DNA from: Niallia sp. Man26
GTDB taxonomy: Bacteria; Bacillota; Bacilli; Bacillales; Cytobacillaceae
DNA length: 64,000 nt
Direction: 5' to 3'
Assembly: GCF_022049065.2 (NCBI RefSeq)
Contig: NZ_CP095743.1
Coordinates: 1,193,001 to 1,257,000 of the forward strand
Part shown: piece after piece, positions 1 to 9,403 of the stretch
Layout: every line of letters begins with the position of its first letter
How positions within the stretch are numbered: the first letter of the stretch is position 1
Made by a program: the position numbers and the translations under genes
The notes under the pieces: generated by a model
What the model was told of the DNA's origin: nothing
The model's database searches: none
The model's input: only the letters and a program-made list of their open reading frames with translations

Positions 1-54
1 TGTTGGCGAAAGTTGTACAAAGAATAGAAGTTTCGTCGAAAACTAATCGAACGG

Positions 55-84
55 CTTACAAAAATGGGCCTTTCCTAATATAAT
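55..84 (+). promoter_or_regulatory. Likely sigma-A promoter of the cwlO-like gene
   Basis: A TATAAT -10 hexamer lies at 79-84, with a CTTACA -35-like hexamer at 55-60 and an 18 bp spacer. It is about 95 bases upstream of the start codon, so it predicts a leader. A palindrome with 6 bp arms (ATGGGG/CCCCAT, 86-100) overlaps the expected transcription start. It could be an operator or a 5'-end hairpin; the sequence does not decide which. Confidence 0.45.
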
Positions 85-176
85 GATGGGGTAACCCCAT
101 AAACTTTACTAACTACATAAATTACTAGACAGATAATAATAGAACGTACATTAGACCAGTGCAGGGGGAAAATGAA

Positions 177-1463
177 ATGTTAAAAAAGAAATTAGTAGTT
201 TTAAACACAACAATTATGCTTGGACTTGGAAGCTTAGGTATTCCGGCAATCAGCGCAAAAGCAGAAACATCTGCATCTATTGCAAGTGAGCGTACTGCAT
301 TACAGGATAAAATTTCTGATGCTGAGTATAAAATTATTGAAGCGCAAGAGAAGCTTGCTGACTTAAATGCACAAATCAAACGTGTAGACAGTGCCGTTGA
401 AGATAATAAAGAGCAAATTGAAAAGACAGAAAAAGATATTAAAAGCACGAAAGAAGAAATTGCTTCATTAGAAAAAGAAATTAAAGACCTTCAAAACAGA
501 ATTGAACAACGCAATGAAATTTTAAAAGAGCGTGCTCGCACATATCAAGAGAATGGCGGAAGCGTTGATTATATCGATGTTTTGCTAGGATCTGCTAGCT
601 TCAAAGAGTTTGTTGACCGCGTTGGTGCTGTTGCAACAATCATGGAAGCGGACAAAGATCTTATCCAAAGCAATGAAGCAGATAAACAAGATTTAGAGAA
701 AAAGCAATCAAGCGTTGAAGAAAAGCTATCAGGCTTAAAAGATATGCAATTAGATTTGGAAGAAATGCAAAAGCAAAACCTTGCTAAACAAGAGGAAAAT
801 GAAAAAGCGAAAGCTGAATTAGAAGAGAAGCAAAAAGAAAATGAAGCGGCTAAAGCAGAGCTTGAAAAGGAAGATAATTCTCTTGCAGCTAAAGAAGAAG
901 AAATCAAGAAAATGATTAAAGAGAAAAAACAAGAGGATTTAGACAATTTAATCAGTACAACAACTCAAGCAACTTCAAGCTCAAGTTCTGATTCGAGCTC
1001 TAGCTCTAGCTCAAGCTCTTCTGCTAAGAAAAGCACATCTACAGCAAAGAAAAGCAGTTCAAGTGAACAAAAAGCAACAGGTGGAAAATCTGCTGTAATT
1101 ACTGCAGGCTATAAATATATTGGAAACTCAACATATAAATTCGGTGGCGGAAGAACTGCTTCTGATATTGCAAATGGATTGTTTGACTGTTCTGCATTCG
1201 TAAGCTGGGCTTACTCTCAAGGCGGATACAGCATCCCTGCAAGCACTGATGCATTGAAAAACTACGGAACACAAGTTTCTTACAGCGATATTCAACCTGG
1301 AGATTTAGTATTCTTTGATACTTACAAAAAGGACGGCCATGTAGGTATCTATATCGGCGGTGGCAAGTTCATCGGATCTCAAAGCTCTAACGGTGTTGAA
1401 ATTGTTTCTATGTCTAACAGCTACTGGAAATCTGTTTTCAACGGAAGAGTAGTACGTATCTAA
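177..1463 (+). CDS. Secreted D,L-endopeptidase, CwlO type (NlpC/P60)
   Basis: Predicted secreted peptidoglycan hydrolase that cuts stem peptides between gamma-D-Glu and the diamino acid during wall elongation. The order is signal peptide (about 1-30), a long Lys/Glu-rich coiled coil (about 35-255, PcsB/CwlO type), a serine-rich linker (about 265-300) and a C-terminal NlpC/P60 domain. Visible catalytic residues are Cys338 in FDCSAF and His388 in DGHVGIY. At 428 residues it is slightly shorter than B. subtilis CwlO and has no LysM repeats. An in-frame GTG at 159 exists, but ATG 177 fits the AGGGGG Shine-Dalgarno at 163-168. By analogy the coiled coil would contact FtsEX. It is monocistronic, with its own terminator. 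The family call is strong; orthology to CwlO is inferred. Confidence 0.85.
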   Translation: MLKKKLVVLNTTIMLGLGSLGIPAISAKAETSASIASERTALQDKISDAEYKIIEAQEKLADLNAQIKRVDSAVEDNKEQIEKTEKDIKSTKEEIASLEKEIKDLQNRIEQRNEILKERARTYQENGGSVDYIDVLLGSASFKEFVDRVGAVATIMEADKDLIQSNEADKQDLEKKQSSVEEKLSGLKDMQLDLEEMQKQNLAKQEENEKAKAELEEKQKENEAAKAELEKEDNSLAAKEEEIKKMIKEKKQEDLDNLISTTTQATSSSSSDSSSSSSSSSSAKKSTSTAKKSSSSEQKATGGKSAVITAGYKYIGNSTYKFGGGRTASDIANGLFDCSAFVSWAYSQGGYSIPASTDALKNYGTQVSYSDIQPGDLVFFDTYKKDGHVGIYIGGGKFIGSQSSNGVEIVSMSNSYWKSVFNGRVVRI

Positions 1464-1479
1464 TTTGAACTATTAATAG

Positions 1480-1523
1480 AAAGCATTACTCGGTGGTTAG
1501 AATCATTGGGTAATGCTTTTTAT
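1480..1523 (+). terminator. Rho-independent terminator of the cwlO-like gene
   Basis: Inverted repeat AAAGCATTAC/GTAATGCTTT followed by a T-rich tract, 20 bases after the stop codon. Confidence 0.8.
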
Positions 1524-1673
1524 TCTTCATTAAGTATATACCCTTATTTTTAAGCAATATTCAAATATTGTTTAAAAATTTTAAAAATGGCAAGAATGAT
1601 CATAGCAGACAGAAAAGAGTTAATTAGTTTATAAAAAACTATTGATTTATTCATCCATATAGTTTAAAATCAA

Positions 1674-1694
1674 TAATCGTAATCGTTCTGATTT
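1674..1694 (+). promoter_or_regulatory. Zur box 1 (zinc-uptake operator)
   Basis: Compared with the B. subtilis Zur box (AAATCGTAAT, one base, ATTACGATTT), the left half matches 9 of 10 and the right half 7 of 10. It lies about 105 bases upstream of znuA. Zn-loaded Zur should repress from here. Confidence 0.75.
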
Positions 1695-1728
1695 GAAATA
1701 ATCTTTTATATTTATAGTTTACATGTTT

Positions 1729-1762
1729 TATAATCACTTATAAATCGTAATCAATCCGAAAT
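1729..1762 (+). promoter_or_regulatory. znuA -10 element and Zur box 2
   Basis: TATAAT at 1729-1734 is the best -10. A second Zur box follows at 1742-1762: its left half AAATCGTAAT is a perfect match and its right half matches 6 of 10. The box covers the expected transcription start, the usual place for Zur repression. Confidence 0.75.
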
Positions 1763-1799
1763 AATCACAGATCATAATGAAAGAAAAGGAGCAGATATA

Positions 1800-2771
1800 A
1801 TGTTAAATACATATAAAATACTGATTATGTCGCTAATTGTCCTTGTTATCGCGGCAGGATGCAGCAATGGCAATGGAGAAACGAGTGAAGAGAAAGACAG
1901 CGATAAGCTGAAAATTATCACTACTTTTTATCCAATGTATGAGTTTACGAAGAATGTAGCCGGTGATAAAGCAGATGTTGAGCTGCTGATTCCATCGACT
2001 ATTGAACCACATGATTGGGAGCCAACTCCAAAGGATATCGGTAACATCCAAAATGCAGATTTATTTGTTTATAACAGTGATGATATGGAAACGTGGGTTG
2101 CTGATATTGAAGCAAGCATCAATAATGACAAAGTATCTGTTGTTGAAGCAAGTAAAGGCATTGAATTGATGGATGGTGAAGAAGAAGAGCATGAACATGA
2201 AGAAGAAGGACATGAAGAAGAAGAACATGAACATGAGCATAGCCATGAAGCTGATCCCCATGTTTGGCTAAGTCCAGTTTTAGCGCAGCAAGAAGTCCAA
2301 ACAATTACGGATGCAATCGTCAAGGCAGATCCAGATAATAAAGAGTACTATGAAACAAAAAGCAGCGAGTATATCGAACAGCTGAAAGCACTTGATGAGA
2401 AATACAAAACAGAGTTAGCAGATAAAACGTCAAATGAATTTATTACACAGCATACAGCATTTTCATACTTGGCAAAAGAATATGGACTTGTTCAAGTGCC
2501 GATTTCAGGGATTTCTCCTAGTGAGGAACCAAGTGCTGCCAAATTAGCAGAGCTTAAAACATATGCCCAAGACCATAAGATAAAAGTGATTTATTTTGAA
2601 GAGCTCACTTCTAGCAAAGTGGCTGATACTCTTGCAAAAGAGCTTGGGGCTGACACAGAAGTATTGAATGCATTAGAAGGTTTGAGTGATGAGCAGCAAA
2701 AAGCTGGTGAGAATTATATTACAGTTATGGAAGATAACTTAGAGCAGCTGAAAAAATCTCTTTTTGAGTAA
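1800..2771 (+). CDS. znuA: Zinc ABC transporter substrate-binding lipoprotein
   Basis: Captures zinc outside the membrane and passes it to ZnuBC. The N-terminus has a lipoprotein signal ending at Cys21 (VIAAGC). Family metal ligands are visible: EPHDWEP early on, ADPHVWLSP after the His-rich loop, and ITQHTAF in the second lobe. Between the first two lies a flexible loop of His and Glu (about residues 127-150), typical of ZnuA/AdcA zinc chaperoning. The 323-residue length is normal. It lacks the C-terminal ZinT extension of streptococcal AdcA. Two Zur boxes precede it, and znuC and znuB follow. B. subtilis names for the family are AdcA/ZnuA (YcdH). Confidence 0.92.
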   Translation: MLNTYKILIMSLIVLVIAAGCSNGNGETSEEKDSDKLKIITTFYPMYEFTKNVAGDKADVELLIPSTIEPHDWEPTPKDIGNIQNADLFVYNSDDMETWVADIEASINNDKVSVVEASKGIELMDGEEEEHEHEEEGHEEEEHEHEHSHEADPHVWLSPVLAQQEVQTITDAIVKADPDNKEYYETKSSEYIEQLKALDEKYKTELADKTSNEFITQHTAFSYLAKEYGLVQVPISGISPSEEPSAAKLAELKTYAQDHKIKVIYFEELTSSKVADTLAKELGADTEVLNALEGLSDEQQKAGENYITVMEDNLEQLKKSLFE

Positions 2772-2792
2772 AGATATGCTATAATCATTAAG

Positions 2793-2826
2793 GCGTATGT
2801 GAAGCATGTCATCACATACGCTTTCT
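2793..2826 (+). terminator. Hairpin between znuA and znuC
   Basis: Perfect 10 bp inverted repeat (GCGTATGTGA and its complement) with a 9-base loop and a short T tract. It probably attenuates or processes the transcript so that the binding protein is made in excess over znuCB. I see no clear separate promoter for znuC. Confidence 0.6.
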
Positions 2827-2880
2827 ATGTGAAAAAGAGGATAGTTAAATAGATAATAAAAAACGAAAGGGGAGATTGAG

Positions 2881-3588
2881 ATGGCACTTGCTTCTATTAG
2901 AAATATAACATTTGGTTATGAACATCTGCCCTCATTAGAAGATGTTTCTTTCGACTTAGAAAGCGGAGAGTTTGTCGGAATCACCGGCCCGAATGGTGCG
3001 AGCAAATCGACGCTGTTAAAGCTAATACTTGGCTTGTTGAAGCCTTGGAGTGGAAATGTTGTTTTAAGCAAACAGAACAGTCAAGGGAAAAAATTGACGG
3101 TCGGCTATGTTCCGCAGCAAATATCATCTTTTAATGTCGGCTTTCCGAGCACGGTCTTAGAACTTGTTCGCTCTGGAAGATACCAAAAAAAGAAATGGTA
3201 TAAGCGGCTTCAGGAAAATGACCATAAGGCAGTCCAAGTTGCATTGGAAATGGTCGGCATGTGGGAGCACCGTAATAAAAAGGTAGGAGATTTATCTGGC
3301 GGTCAAAAACAGAAAATCATTATTGCTAGAGTACTGGCATCAGAGCCGGATTTGCTCGTATTAGATGAACCGACGACAGGTATGGATGCTGAAAGCCGCA
3401 AAGGTTTTTATGAGTTTATGAGGCATCAAGTTGTATCCCATAACCGAACTGTCGTGATGGTAACACATGAGCAGGACGAAGTAGAAAGCTACTTAGATAA
3501 AATAATTCATATTGAGAAAGGAGAGAAGGGAGGATGGAGATGTTTGACCTTGAATTCATGCAAAGAGCATTTTGGGCAGGCGGATTAA
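2881..3588 (+). CDS. znuC: Zinc ABC transporter ATP-binding protein
   Basis: ATPase of the ZnuABC zinc importer, 235 residues. It shows Walker A (GPNGASKST), Q-loop (VPQQIS), the ABC signature LSGGQKQK, Walker B LLVLDEP and the switch histidine (VTHEQDE). The glycine before the Walker A lysine is serine here (GASKS, not GAGKS). Small-residue substitutions at this place occur in AdcC/ZnuC-type proteins, so it is probably functional. The start follows AAAGGGGAG. The 3' end overlaps znuB by 49 bases, indicating translational coupling. Confidence 0.92.
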   Translation: MALASIRNITFGYEHLPSLEDVSFDLESGEFVGITGPNGASKSTLLKLILGLLKPWSGNVVLSKQNSQGKKLTVGYVPQQISSFNVGFPSTVLELVRSGRYQKKKWYKRLQENDHKAVQVALEMVGMWEHRNKKVGDLSGGQKQKIIIARVLASEPDLLVLDEPTTGMDAESRKGFYEFMRHQVVSHNRTVVMVTHEQDEVESYLDKIIHIEKGEKGGWRCLTLNSCKEHFGQAD

Positions 3589-4385
3589 TTGCTATCATTG
3601 CACCGATTATTGGTGTGTTTCTTGTGTTAAGAAGACAGGCCCTGATGGCAGACACTTTGTCCCATATCTCGTTGGCGGGTGTGGCAATCGGCTATTTCTT
3701 TCACACTAATCTGACTTTCTCAAGCATTCTTGTTGTTGTGGCAGGTGCTTTAGGAATTGAATATATGAGACGGGCATATCACTCTTATTCAGAGGTTTCT
3801 GTTGCTATTTTGATGGCTGCAGGTTTATCCTTTGCCCTCTTTTTAATGAGTATTTCAAGCGGGGGAATGTCGACGAGCATGGATCAGTACTTGTTCGGAA
3901 GCATCATCACAATCAGCGAGCAGCAAGTTCTTGTGTTGGCTGCAGTAACTGTTATTATATTGCTATTTTTCATCATTTTTAAACGGTCTATGTATTTAAT
4001 GACGTTCGATCAAGATACAGCAACAGCTAGTGGTGTGAATACAAATCTGTTATCGATATCATTCAGTATTTTAACAGGAATTGCGATTTCGGTGATTATT
4101 CCAACAATCGGTGTGCTGTTAGTGTCCGCATTGCTTGTATTGCCAGCTGCGTTTGCAATCAAGCTCGCAAAGGGTTTTAAAATGGTGTTCATCGTGGCAA
4201 TCCTTATCGCCTTGTTCAGTATTTTCACTGGTCTTTTCTCATCCTATCAATTAGGAACTCCACCAGGAGCGACAATTACATTGCTGCTTGTCATACTATT
4301 AGGTTTTGGTTTCCTTATTCAAAAAATAGTGCTGCACTTCATGCGCTACCATAAACAAAAGGAATACCGAAAAAACTTCGGATAA
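3540..4385 (+). CDS. znuB: Zinc ABC transporter permease
   Basis: Integral membrane subunit of the zinc importer (ABC-3 family), 281 residues, with about eight hydrophobic helices. The reading frame allows ATG at 3534, but the AAGGGAGG at 3526-3533 touches that codon. ATG 3540 has 6-base spacing and gives the N-terminus [11 protein letters not shown], so I chose it. The gene starts inside znuC and is followed by a clear terminator, so it closes the operon. Confidence 0.9.
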   Translation: MFDLEFMQRAFWAGGLIAIIAPIIGVFLVLRRQALMADTLSHISLAGVAIGYFFHTNLTFSSILVVVAGALGIEYMRRAYHSYSEVSVAILMAAGLSFALFLMSISSGGMSTSMDQYLFGSIITISEQQVLVLAAVTVIILLFFIIFKRSMYLMTFDQDTATASGVNTNLLSISFSILTGIAISVIIPTIGVLLVSALLVLPAAFAIKLAKGFKMVFIVAILIALFSIFTGLFSSYQLGTPPGATITLLLVILLGFGFLIQKIVLHFMRYHKQKEYRKNFG

Positions 4386-4392
4386 AATAAGA

Positions 4393-4424
4393 GAAGGAGC
4401 TTTCCAAAATGAAAGCTCCTTTTC
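4393..4424 (+). terminator. Terminator of the znu operon
   Basis: Stem AAGGAGCTTTC/GAAAGCTCCTT with a 6-base loop and a TTTT tail. The downstream gene is convergent and may share it. Confidence 0.85.
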
Positions 4425-4430
4425 GTATAC

Positions 4431-5393
4431 TTAATAGCCTTTCTTGTAATCTACAACATTGATTTCTAATTTCTTTTCAGCAAGGAATCTTTTTAAGTTC
4501 GGGATGAATATATCTTCGACTACTCGTTTATCATAATGCTCTGTGGAACCGGAAGTGTGTGGAGTAATGATGACATTATCCATTTCCCATAAAGGGCTCG
4601 ACTCTTCTAATGGTTCTTTCTCAAATACATCCAGGCCGGCTCCTAAAATTTCTCCTGCAGAAAGAGCGGCTGCCAAGTCAGCCTCTTTAATGATTTCTCC
4701 TCTTCCAATATTGATAAGGAAGGCACTGTTTTTCATAAGTTGAAACTGCTCTTTTGTAAACAGATGGTAAGTATCCTCTGTTAGGGGAAGCGTGATAACA
4801 ACGTAGTCACATTCAGGCAGAACTTCATTAAGCATATCTGTTGTGTACATCTCATCAACATAGTTCTCTGGTTTACCTGAATGGCGGATACCGATAACTT
4901 TCATACCAAAAGCTTTTGCTAATTTAGCTGTTTCTTTTCCGATTGCTCCGACTCCGATTACACCAACTGTTTTGCCATGCATCTCTAGCTTAATATCTGC
5001 TCCATCCCACTTTTTCTTTACTTGGTTTTTAATATAAGTATGTATATTGCGGGTTAATGACAGCATCAGTGCGAAAACAGTCTCGGAAATAGGAAAGCTA
5101 TGAACGCCATTCGCGCTTGTTATCGTGATGTCTTTTCCTTCTAAATCTTTTAACGGAATGGAGTTAACACCAGCACTCCATGTTTGAACCCATTTCAGCT
5201 CATCAAGAGCATTCATGCTACTGTCTTCAAAGAATTTTCTCCAGCCAAGTATGATCGTTGTATCTTGCACATGTAGCTTCCATTGCTCCGGCTCGTTTGT
5301 CATAATAATATCCCAATCAGGTATTGCTTCTTGAATTTGTTTCACTAAGTTATCCTCTATTTGGCGAGTGATAAGCAGTTTTTGTTTTTTCAT
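4431..5393 (-). CDS. D-2-hydroxyacid dehydrogenase, NAD(P)-dependent
   Basis: Predicted cytoplasmic reductase of a 2-oxoacid, 320 residues. The Rossmann nucleotide site is GVGAIG (about 147-152). The catalytic triad of the family is present: Arg231 in INIGRGE, Glu258 in DVFEKEP and His279 in TPHTSG. The substrate loop reads WSAGVNS, as in GhrA/CtBP-like members. The frame opens at 5435, but AAAGGAG nine bases before ATG 5393 favours MKKQKLLITR as the start. It lies downstream of the phosphonate importer, separated from it by a terminator, so it is probably transcribed alone. Its substrate cannot be read from sequence. It lacks the lysine loop of phosphite dehydrogenase. Confidence 0.85.
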   Translation of the reverse strand: MKKQKLLITRQIEDNLVKQIQEAIPDWDIIMTNEPEQWKLHVQDTTIILGWRKFFEDSSMNALDELKWVQTWSAGVNSIPLKDLEGKDITITSANGVHSFPISETVFALMLSLTRNIHTYIKNQVKKKWDGADIKLEMHGKTVGVIGVGAIGKETAKLAKAFGMKVIGIRHSGKPENYVDEMYTTDMLNEVLPECDYVVITLPLTEDTYHLFTKEQFQLMKNSAFLINIGRGEIIKEADLAAALSAGEILGAGLDVFEKEPLEESSPLWEMDNVIITPHTSGSTEHYDKRVVEDIFIPNLKRFLAEKKLEINVVDYKKGY

Positions 5394-5465
5394 CCTATTG
5401 CACTCCTTTATTGGATAATAAGTATATTGTAACAATATACAAAAAATTTAACATCTGTTAGATGT

Positions 5466-5504
5466 AAAAAACCAGCAGACACCTTCATGTACTGCTGGTT
5501 TTTC
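5466..5504 (-). terminator. Terminator of the phn operon
   Basis: Arms AACCAGCAG and CTGCTGGTT flanked by A and T runs on both sides, so it works in either direction. It lies just after the phnE2 stop on the minus strand and separates the importer from the dehydrogenase gene. Confidence 0.8.
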
Positions 5505-5507
5505 CAA

Positions 5508-6311
5508 TTAAATAATTCTTTTGCGCAAAAAACTGGAAATGGCGTCGATAATGGTAACCATTACGATAATTCCTAACAAGATGATTCCAACTCTGTCCCA
5601 ATCCCTTGAATTTAACGCGAAAATCAAAGGTGTACCGATACCGCCTGCCCCAATGACACCAAGGATGGCAGCAGCACGAATGTTAATTTCAAATCGATAT
5701 AAAGTATAGGATAAAAATCCAGGCAATACTTGTGGAAGCACAGCGAACCACAATACTTGCATGCGGTTTGCACCTGTCGCTGTTAATGCTTCAGTCGGAC
5801 CCATATCAAGACTTTCGATTTCTTCTGAGAACAGTTTTCCGAGCATTCCGATGGAGTGCAATCCTAATGCAAGAACACCAGCAAAAGAGCCAGGGCCTAC
5901 TGCCTTGATGAACAGAATAGCCATAACAATTTCAGGGAAGGTACGGATAAAGCTCAGCACGAATTTTCCTGAGGATGTAATTGCTTTGCCTTTGCTCATA
6001 TTGTTTGCTGCCCAGAAGGCGAAGGGAACACAAAGAATTCCAGAAATAAAGGTACCAAGAATGGCAATAGCTAATGTATCCAGAAGGCCGCGCAATAAAT
6101 CCTCGCCTTCAGGCAAATATACATAATCCCAATCAGGATGAAAGATTCCGGAAAAAATTGCTTTTGAGATTTGTCCTGCTGTTTCTTTAATATCATTTAC
6201 AGGCATGCCGGCAAAAGCCCAAATATACACTAATGCGAGCAAGATAAAAATGACTGTCCTAAAAAGGTATTTTTTCTTTGGCTTATTAACTTTAGTGGAT
6301 AGTTGGCTCAT
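5508..6311 (-). CDS. phnE: Phosphonate-type ABC permease (second PhnE)
   Basis: Inner-membrane permease of a PhnCDE-type importer, 267 residues, with about six hydrophobic segments. The EAA-like coupling motif is visible as EALTATGANRMQVLW, and the C-terminal GAGGIGTPL stretch is also typical of PhnE. Its start overlaps the stop of the preceding phnE by 4 bases (ATGA), so the two permeases are co-translated and should form a heterodimer. It is the last gene of the operon. Confidence 0.88.
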   Translation of the reverse strand: MSQLSTKVNKPKKKYLFRTVIFILLALVYIWAFAGMPVNDIKETAGQISKAIFSGIFHPDWDYVYLPEGEDLLRGLLDTLAIAILGTFISGILCVPFAFWAANNMSKGKAITSSGKFVLSFIRTFPEIVMAILFIKAVGPGSFAGVLALGLHSIGMLGKLFSEEIESLDMGPTEALTATGANRMQVLWFAVLPQVLPGFLSYTLYRFEINIRAAAILGVIGAGGIGTPLIFALNSRDWDRVGIILLGIIVMVTIIDAISSFLRKRII

Positions 6312-7126
6312 AATAATTTCTCCCGTAATTTCGTGCTAATATAATCAATCACTAACACAACAACTAACGTCATGATAATGATGGAAGCAGTCTTATCGTA
6401 TTCAAGGAATCCAAGCGTTTTATCGTAATATTCCCCGATTCCACCAGCGCCGACCAGTCCAAGGATGGCAGCAGCCCGGACATTTACTTCAAATGTATAT
6501 AAAACATAGGAAGTGAAATGAGCAGTTACTTGAGGAATAACACCAAAAAACACCCATTGCACCTTATTTGCTCCTACTGCTGTCATCGCTTCAAGCGGAC
6601 CTGGGTCAATAGACTCGATAGCTTCATACAGCAGCTTTGCAACTAAACCAATAGAAAATATAGACAGTGCGATAATACCTGGAAGGGCACCAAGACCGAA
6701 AATAGCAACAAATATACTGGCAAGAAGCAGATCAGGTATTGTCCGGATTAAGTTAAGGATAAACCGGAATGGATAGACTATCCATGAGTTACGGATAATA
6801 TTGCTCGCACACAGCAATGCAAGCGGGACAGCAATGATTGCTCCAAAAGTGGTGCCGATAACAGCCATACGGATTGTTTCAAGCATCGGCTCTAATATGT
6901 TCTCGAAATAATGCCAGTTTGGCGGCCACATTTGTACAAGCAAATCAAACATGTTAGGAAAACCGATTGTTAAGTCAGCAATGGAAGATTCTGTTTTAAA
7001 GGAGCTCCACCACAGTAAAGCCACTACTAAAATGATCGTGAAAATCATCTTTGTTTTGGCAGGCGGTTTTGGGGCATTTCTTAGCCCTGCTTTTGGTTCA
7101 TTAATGTTCGGTTCGTTTATGCTCAT
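6308..7126 (-). CDS. phnE: Phosphonate-type ABC permease (first PhnE)
   Basis: First permease of the pair, 272 residues, with a hydrophilic N-terminal extension (about 1-25) before the membrane segments. It shares the PhnE motifs [15 protein letters not shown] and [12 protein letters not shown] with its neighbour, pointing to an ancient tandem duplication. It overlaps phnC by 4 bases upstream and the second phnE by 4 bases downstream. Tandem phnE genes are common in Firmicutes phnDCEE operons. Confidence 0.88.
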   Translation of the reverse strand: MSINEPNINEPKAGLRNAPKPPAKTKMIFTIILVVALLWWSSFKTESSIADLTIGFPNMFDLLVQMWPPNWHYFENILEPMLETIRMAVIGTTFGAIIAVPLALLCASNIIRNSWIVYPFRFILNLIRTIPDLLLASIFVAIFGLGALPGIIALSIFSIGLVAKLLYEAIESIDPGPLEAMTAVGANKVQWVFFGVIPQVTAHFTSYVLYTFEVNVRAAAILGLVGAGGIGEYYDKTLGFLEYDKTASIIIMTLVVVLVIDYISTKLREKLL

Positions 7127-7893
7127 ACTGGTTCACCTAACAGCTCGTCTTTTTTGATTGGTCTGCCGTAAATTTCTGCAAACACTTCATCTGTGGCAGC
7201 TTCAACAGGTCCATCAAAGACTACTTCACCTGCCCTTAAACCGATAATTCTAGTCGCATACTCGCGGGCAAGATCAATGAAGTGAAGGTTAACTACTGTT
7301 GTAATGCCATCTTCTTCATTAATTCGCTTTAAGTCGTCCATTACTTGTTTTGTTGTTAATGGGTCAAGGGATGCGACCGGTTCATCCGCTAATATTACTT
7401 GCGCCTCTTGTGCGAGGGCGCGTGCAATCGAGACACGCTGCTGCTGTCCGCCTGAAAGCTCGTCCGCACGAGAATAAGCTTTTTCTAAAATATTAACCCT
7501 ATTTAAGGCGTTTAAAGAAAGTTCGACATCATCTTTTGGAAAAGCCCCGAGAATCGTTCGGAATGTGTTATGATAGCCAACACGTCCGGATAGTACATTT
7601 TTTAATACGGTAGAGCGTTTTACAAGATTGAAGCTTTGGAAGATCATGCCGATATCACGGCGGATTTTTCGGAGGCCGGAGCCTTTTGCTGCAGTGATGG
7701 ATTTGCCGTCTATCAAAATTTCGCCTTCTGAAATTTCATGCAAACGATTGATAGAACGGAGGAAGGTTGATTTTCCGGCACCAGAAAGCCCGACAATTAC
7801 AACGAATTCACCTTTTTCAATCGTAATGTTAATGTTATTCAAACCCTTTGTACCATTCGGATAAATTTTCGTAACATTTTTAAACTGTATCAA
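7123..7893 (-). CDS. phnC: Phosphonate-type ABC ATPase
   Basis: Energises the importer; 256 residues. It has Walker [11 protein letters not shown]-loop IFQSFNLV, signature LSGGQQQR, Walker B VILADEP and switch histidine NLHFIDLA, where NLH rather than THD is the PhnC habit. Initiation is at TTG 7893 with only a weak GGTAGG ahead, so translation may be modest. About 245 bases separate it from phnD, with a strong hairpin in between. This would favour high PhnD and lower transporter levels. Confidence 0.9.
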   Translation of the reverse strand: MIQFKNVTKIYPNGTKGLNNINITIEKGEFVVIVGLSGAGKSTFLRSINRLHEISEGEILIDGKSITAAKGSGLRKIRRDIGMIFQSFNLVKRSTVLKNVLSGRVGYHNTFRTILGAFPKDDVELSLNALNRVNILEKAYSRADELSGGQQQRVSIARALAQEAQVILADEPVASLDPLTTKQVMDDLKRINEEDGITTVVNLHFIDLAREYATRIIGLRAGEVVFDGPVEAATDEVFAEIYGRPIKKDELLGEPV

Positions 7894-8003
7894 TTGCCTA
7901 CCAACTTTCTCTTAATTTTAGAAAAAGAACCTAAACAACAAGCTTCTTTTTTCTACTAAACAACGGAATTTACTAACTCCGATGCTTAGTAGAGAAAATA
8001 AGT

Positions 8004-8035
8004 CCAACCACCTAGTATTTTTACTAGATGGTTGG
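8004..8035 (-). terminator. Stable hairpin between phnD and phnC
   Basis: 14 bp arms (CCAACCACCTAGTA and a near-perfect complement) with a 4-base loop. In the minus-strand transcript it is followed only by a weak T tract, so partial termination or a 3'-end stabiliser for phnD mRNA is more likely than full termination. Confidence 0.6.
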
Positions 8036-8137
8036 TTGAATAGATTTATAGTGATTAAAAGAACTTGAATTGCATGTATGTAAAAGAATTTTCTTTAAAC
8101 ATTTAGAAATCCACGCACTTTTGTCCTAATATATATA

Positions 8138-9064
8138 CTATTCAGTCTTTACTTTTTCTGCATATTCACGTACAACATCGAAATTGCTGTCATCAGAAAC
8201 AACATATCCTTCATGTGTGTAAATTTCTCTTATGATTTCATGGCCTTCATCACTTTTACCGATGGCAATAAATGCATCTTGTAATTTCTTTTTCCATTCG
8301 TCTGTCATGTCAGAGCGTACAGATACTGTATCGTTAGGAATTTCCTCTGTAAAAGAAATAACCTTTGTATCCTCAAACACAGTTGGGAAATCTGCTTTTA
8401 CAATGTTACGAGCATCTTGGAAAACAGCTGCAGCATCCACATCACCATTAAGTAGAGAGATGATTGCTTGGTCATGACCTTTTACTGTAATACCTTGTAC
8501 ATCTTTAAGTGGGTCAAGATCATTATCCATTAATGTAGCCGCAGGCCATACATACCCAGCAGATGATGTAACATCTTGGAATGCGATTTTTTTGTCTTTT
8601 AGATCAGCAACGGAGTCGATGCCAGAATCGTTTTTCACTACGAAAATAGATTTATAGAAATCTACCAATTCGTCTTTTTCTGAACCATCATCATTAATAC
8701 CTTTACGTTGTGCTTGAAGAATTACATCAGCAGCATCTTTTTCTTTAGCTAATACATAAGCTGTTGGAGGCAAAAAGCCAACGTCAACTTGTTTAGAAGC
8801 CATTGCTTCAATAATTGTGTTGTAGTTAGTAGAAACACTTACTTTCACTGGAATGCCTAGTTCATCAGATAGCAAATCTTCAAGCGGTTTTGCTTTTGCT
8901 TCAAGTGTATCAGCACTCTGAGAAGGAACAAACTGAACGGTTAATTCCTTTGGTTCATATCCCTCTGACGCGTTTGAGCCAGTTTCATTTGATGATCCAC
9001 AGCCAGCAAGAACACCTGCTGCTAACGACAAAGATAGACCGAATGTTGCAATTTTTTTGAACAT
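8138..9064 (-). CDS. phnD: Phosphonate/phosphite-type binding lipoprotein
   Basis: Substrate receptor of the PhnCDE importer, 308 residues. The signal sequence ends in a lipobox (LAGC, Cys22). The body is a PhnD-like type II periplasmic binding fold with the family motifs FVPSQSADTLEAKAKPL, MASKQVDVGFLPPTAYV and DVTSSAGYVWPA. The Ser/Thr-rich binding stretch TSSAGY is intact. GGAGG lies just upstream of ATG. It is the first gene of the operon. No C-P lyase or phosphonatase genes are present here, so the ligand may be a phosphonate, phosphite or a phosphate ester. Confidence 0.9.
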   Translation of the reverse strand: MFKKIATFGLSLSLAAGVLAGCGSSNETGSNASEGYEPKELTVQFVPSQSADTLEAKAKPLEDLLSDELGIPVKVSVSTNYNTIIEAMASKQVDVGFLPPTAYVLAKEKDAADVILQAQRKGINDDGSEKDELVDFYKSIFVVKNDSGIDSVADLKDKKIAFQDVTSSAGYVWPAATLMDNDLDPLKDVQGITVKGHDQAIISLLNGDVDAAAVFQDARNIVKADFPTVFEDTKVISFTEEIPNDTVSVRSDMTDEWKKKLQDAFIAIGKSDEGHEIIREIYTHEGYVVSDDSNFDVVREYAEKVKTE

Positions 9065-9403
9065 TATTTTACCTCCGAAAGATGTTATGTGTTATTACAT
9101 GTAAAAATATAGCATATAAAATTGTAAAATAGTGAAAATTTTGTATAAAAAAATTATTATTTTTTTGTAAATAGTAACTATTGAAATATTCTGATAATTA
9201 TTGTAAAACTAGTTATGTCGGCGTTTTTGAAAGAACAATGAATGGACAAATGTTTATTATTTTCCAGAAAATATTATTGTGAAATATCGCACTAAATAGA
9301 TAGAATGCTATTTTCTGAAAAAAAAGAAAGAAAAAATGATACTCTTCTACTATAATAAAGCATGCAAGCGAGTGTACGATTAAAGATATAGGAGTGGAGA
9401 AAT
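9065..9403. other. Divergent intergenic region, phnD and phosphoesterase
   Basis: Very AT-rich 339 bases that must hold both divergent promoters. TTTACA-like hexamers are scattered on the minus strand, but I do not see them at the 11-base spacing of a PhoP site. No gene or strong hairpin is visible. Confidence 0.4.

Noticed and set aside
569-946. Minus-strand reading frame inside the cwlO-like gene
   Set aside because: A Ser/Phe-rich mirror of the Lys/Glu-rich coiled coil; no ribosome site. Similar antisense frames elsewhere were also left out.
4431-5393. Phosphite dehydrogenase (PtxD) beside the Phn importer
   Set aside because: The substrate loop reads WSAGVNS and lacks the lysine region (LKGFDN-like) of PtxD. 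A terminator also separates it from the importer.
9065-9403. PhoP boxes upstream of phnD
   Set aside because: TTTACA-like hexamers are present, but not at the regular 11-base spacing, and AT-rich DNA gives many by chance.
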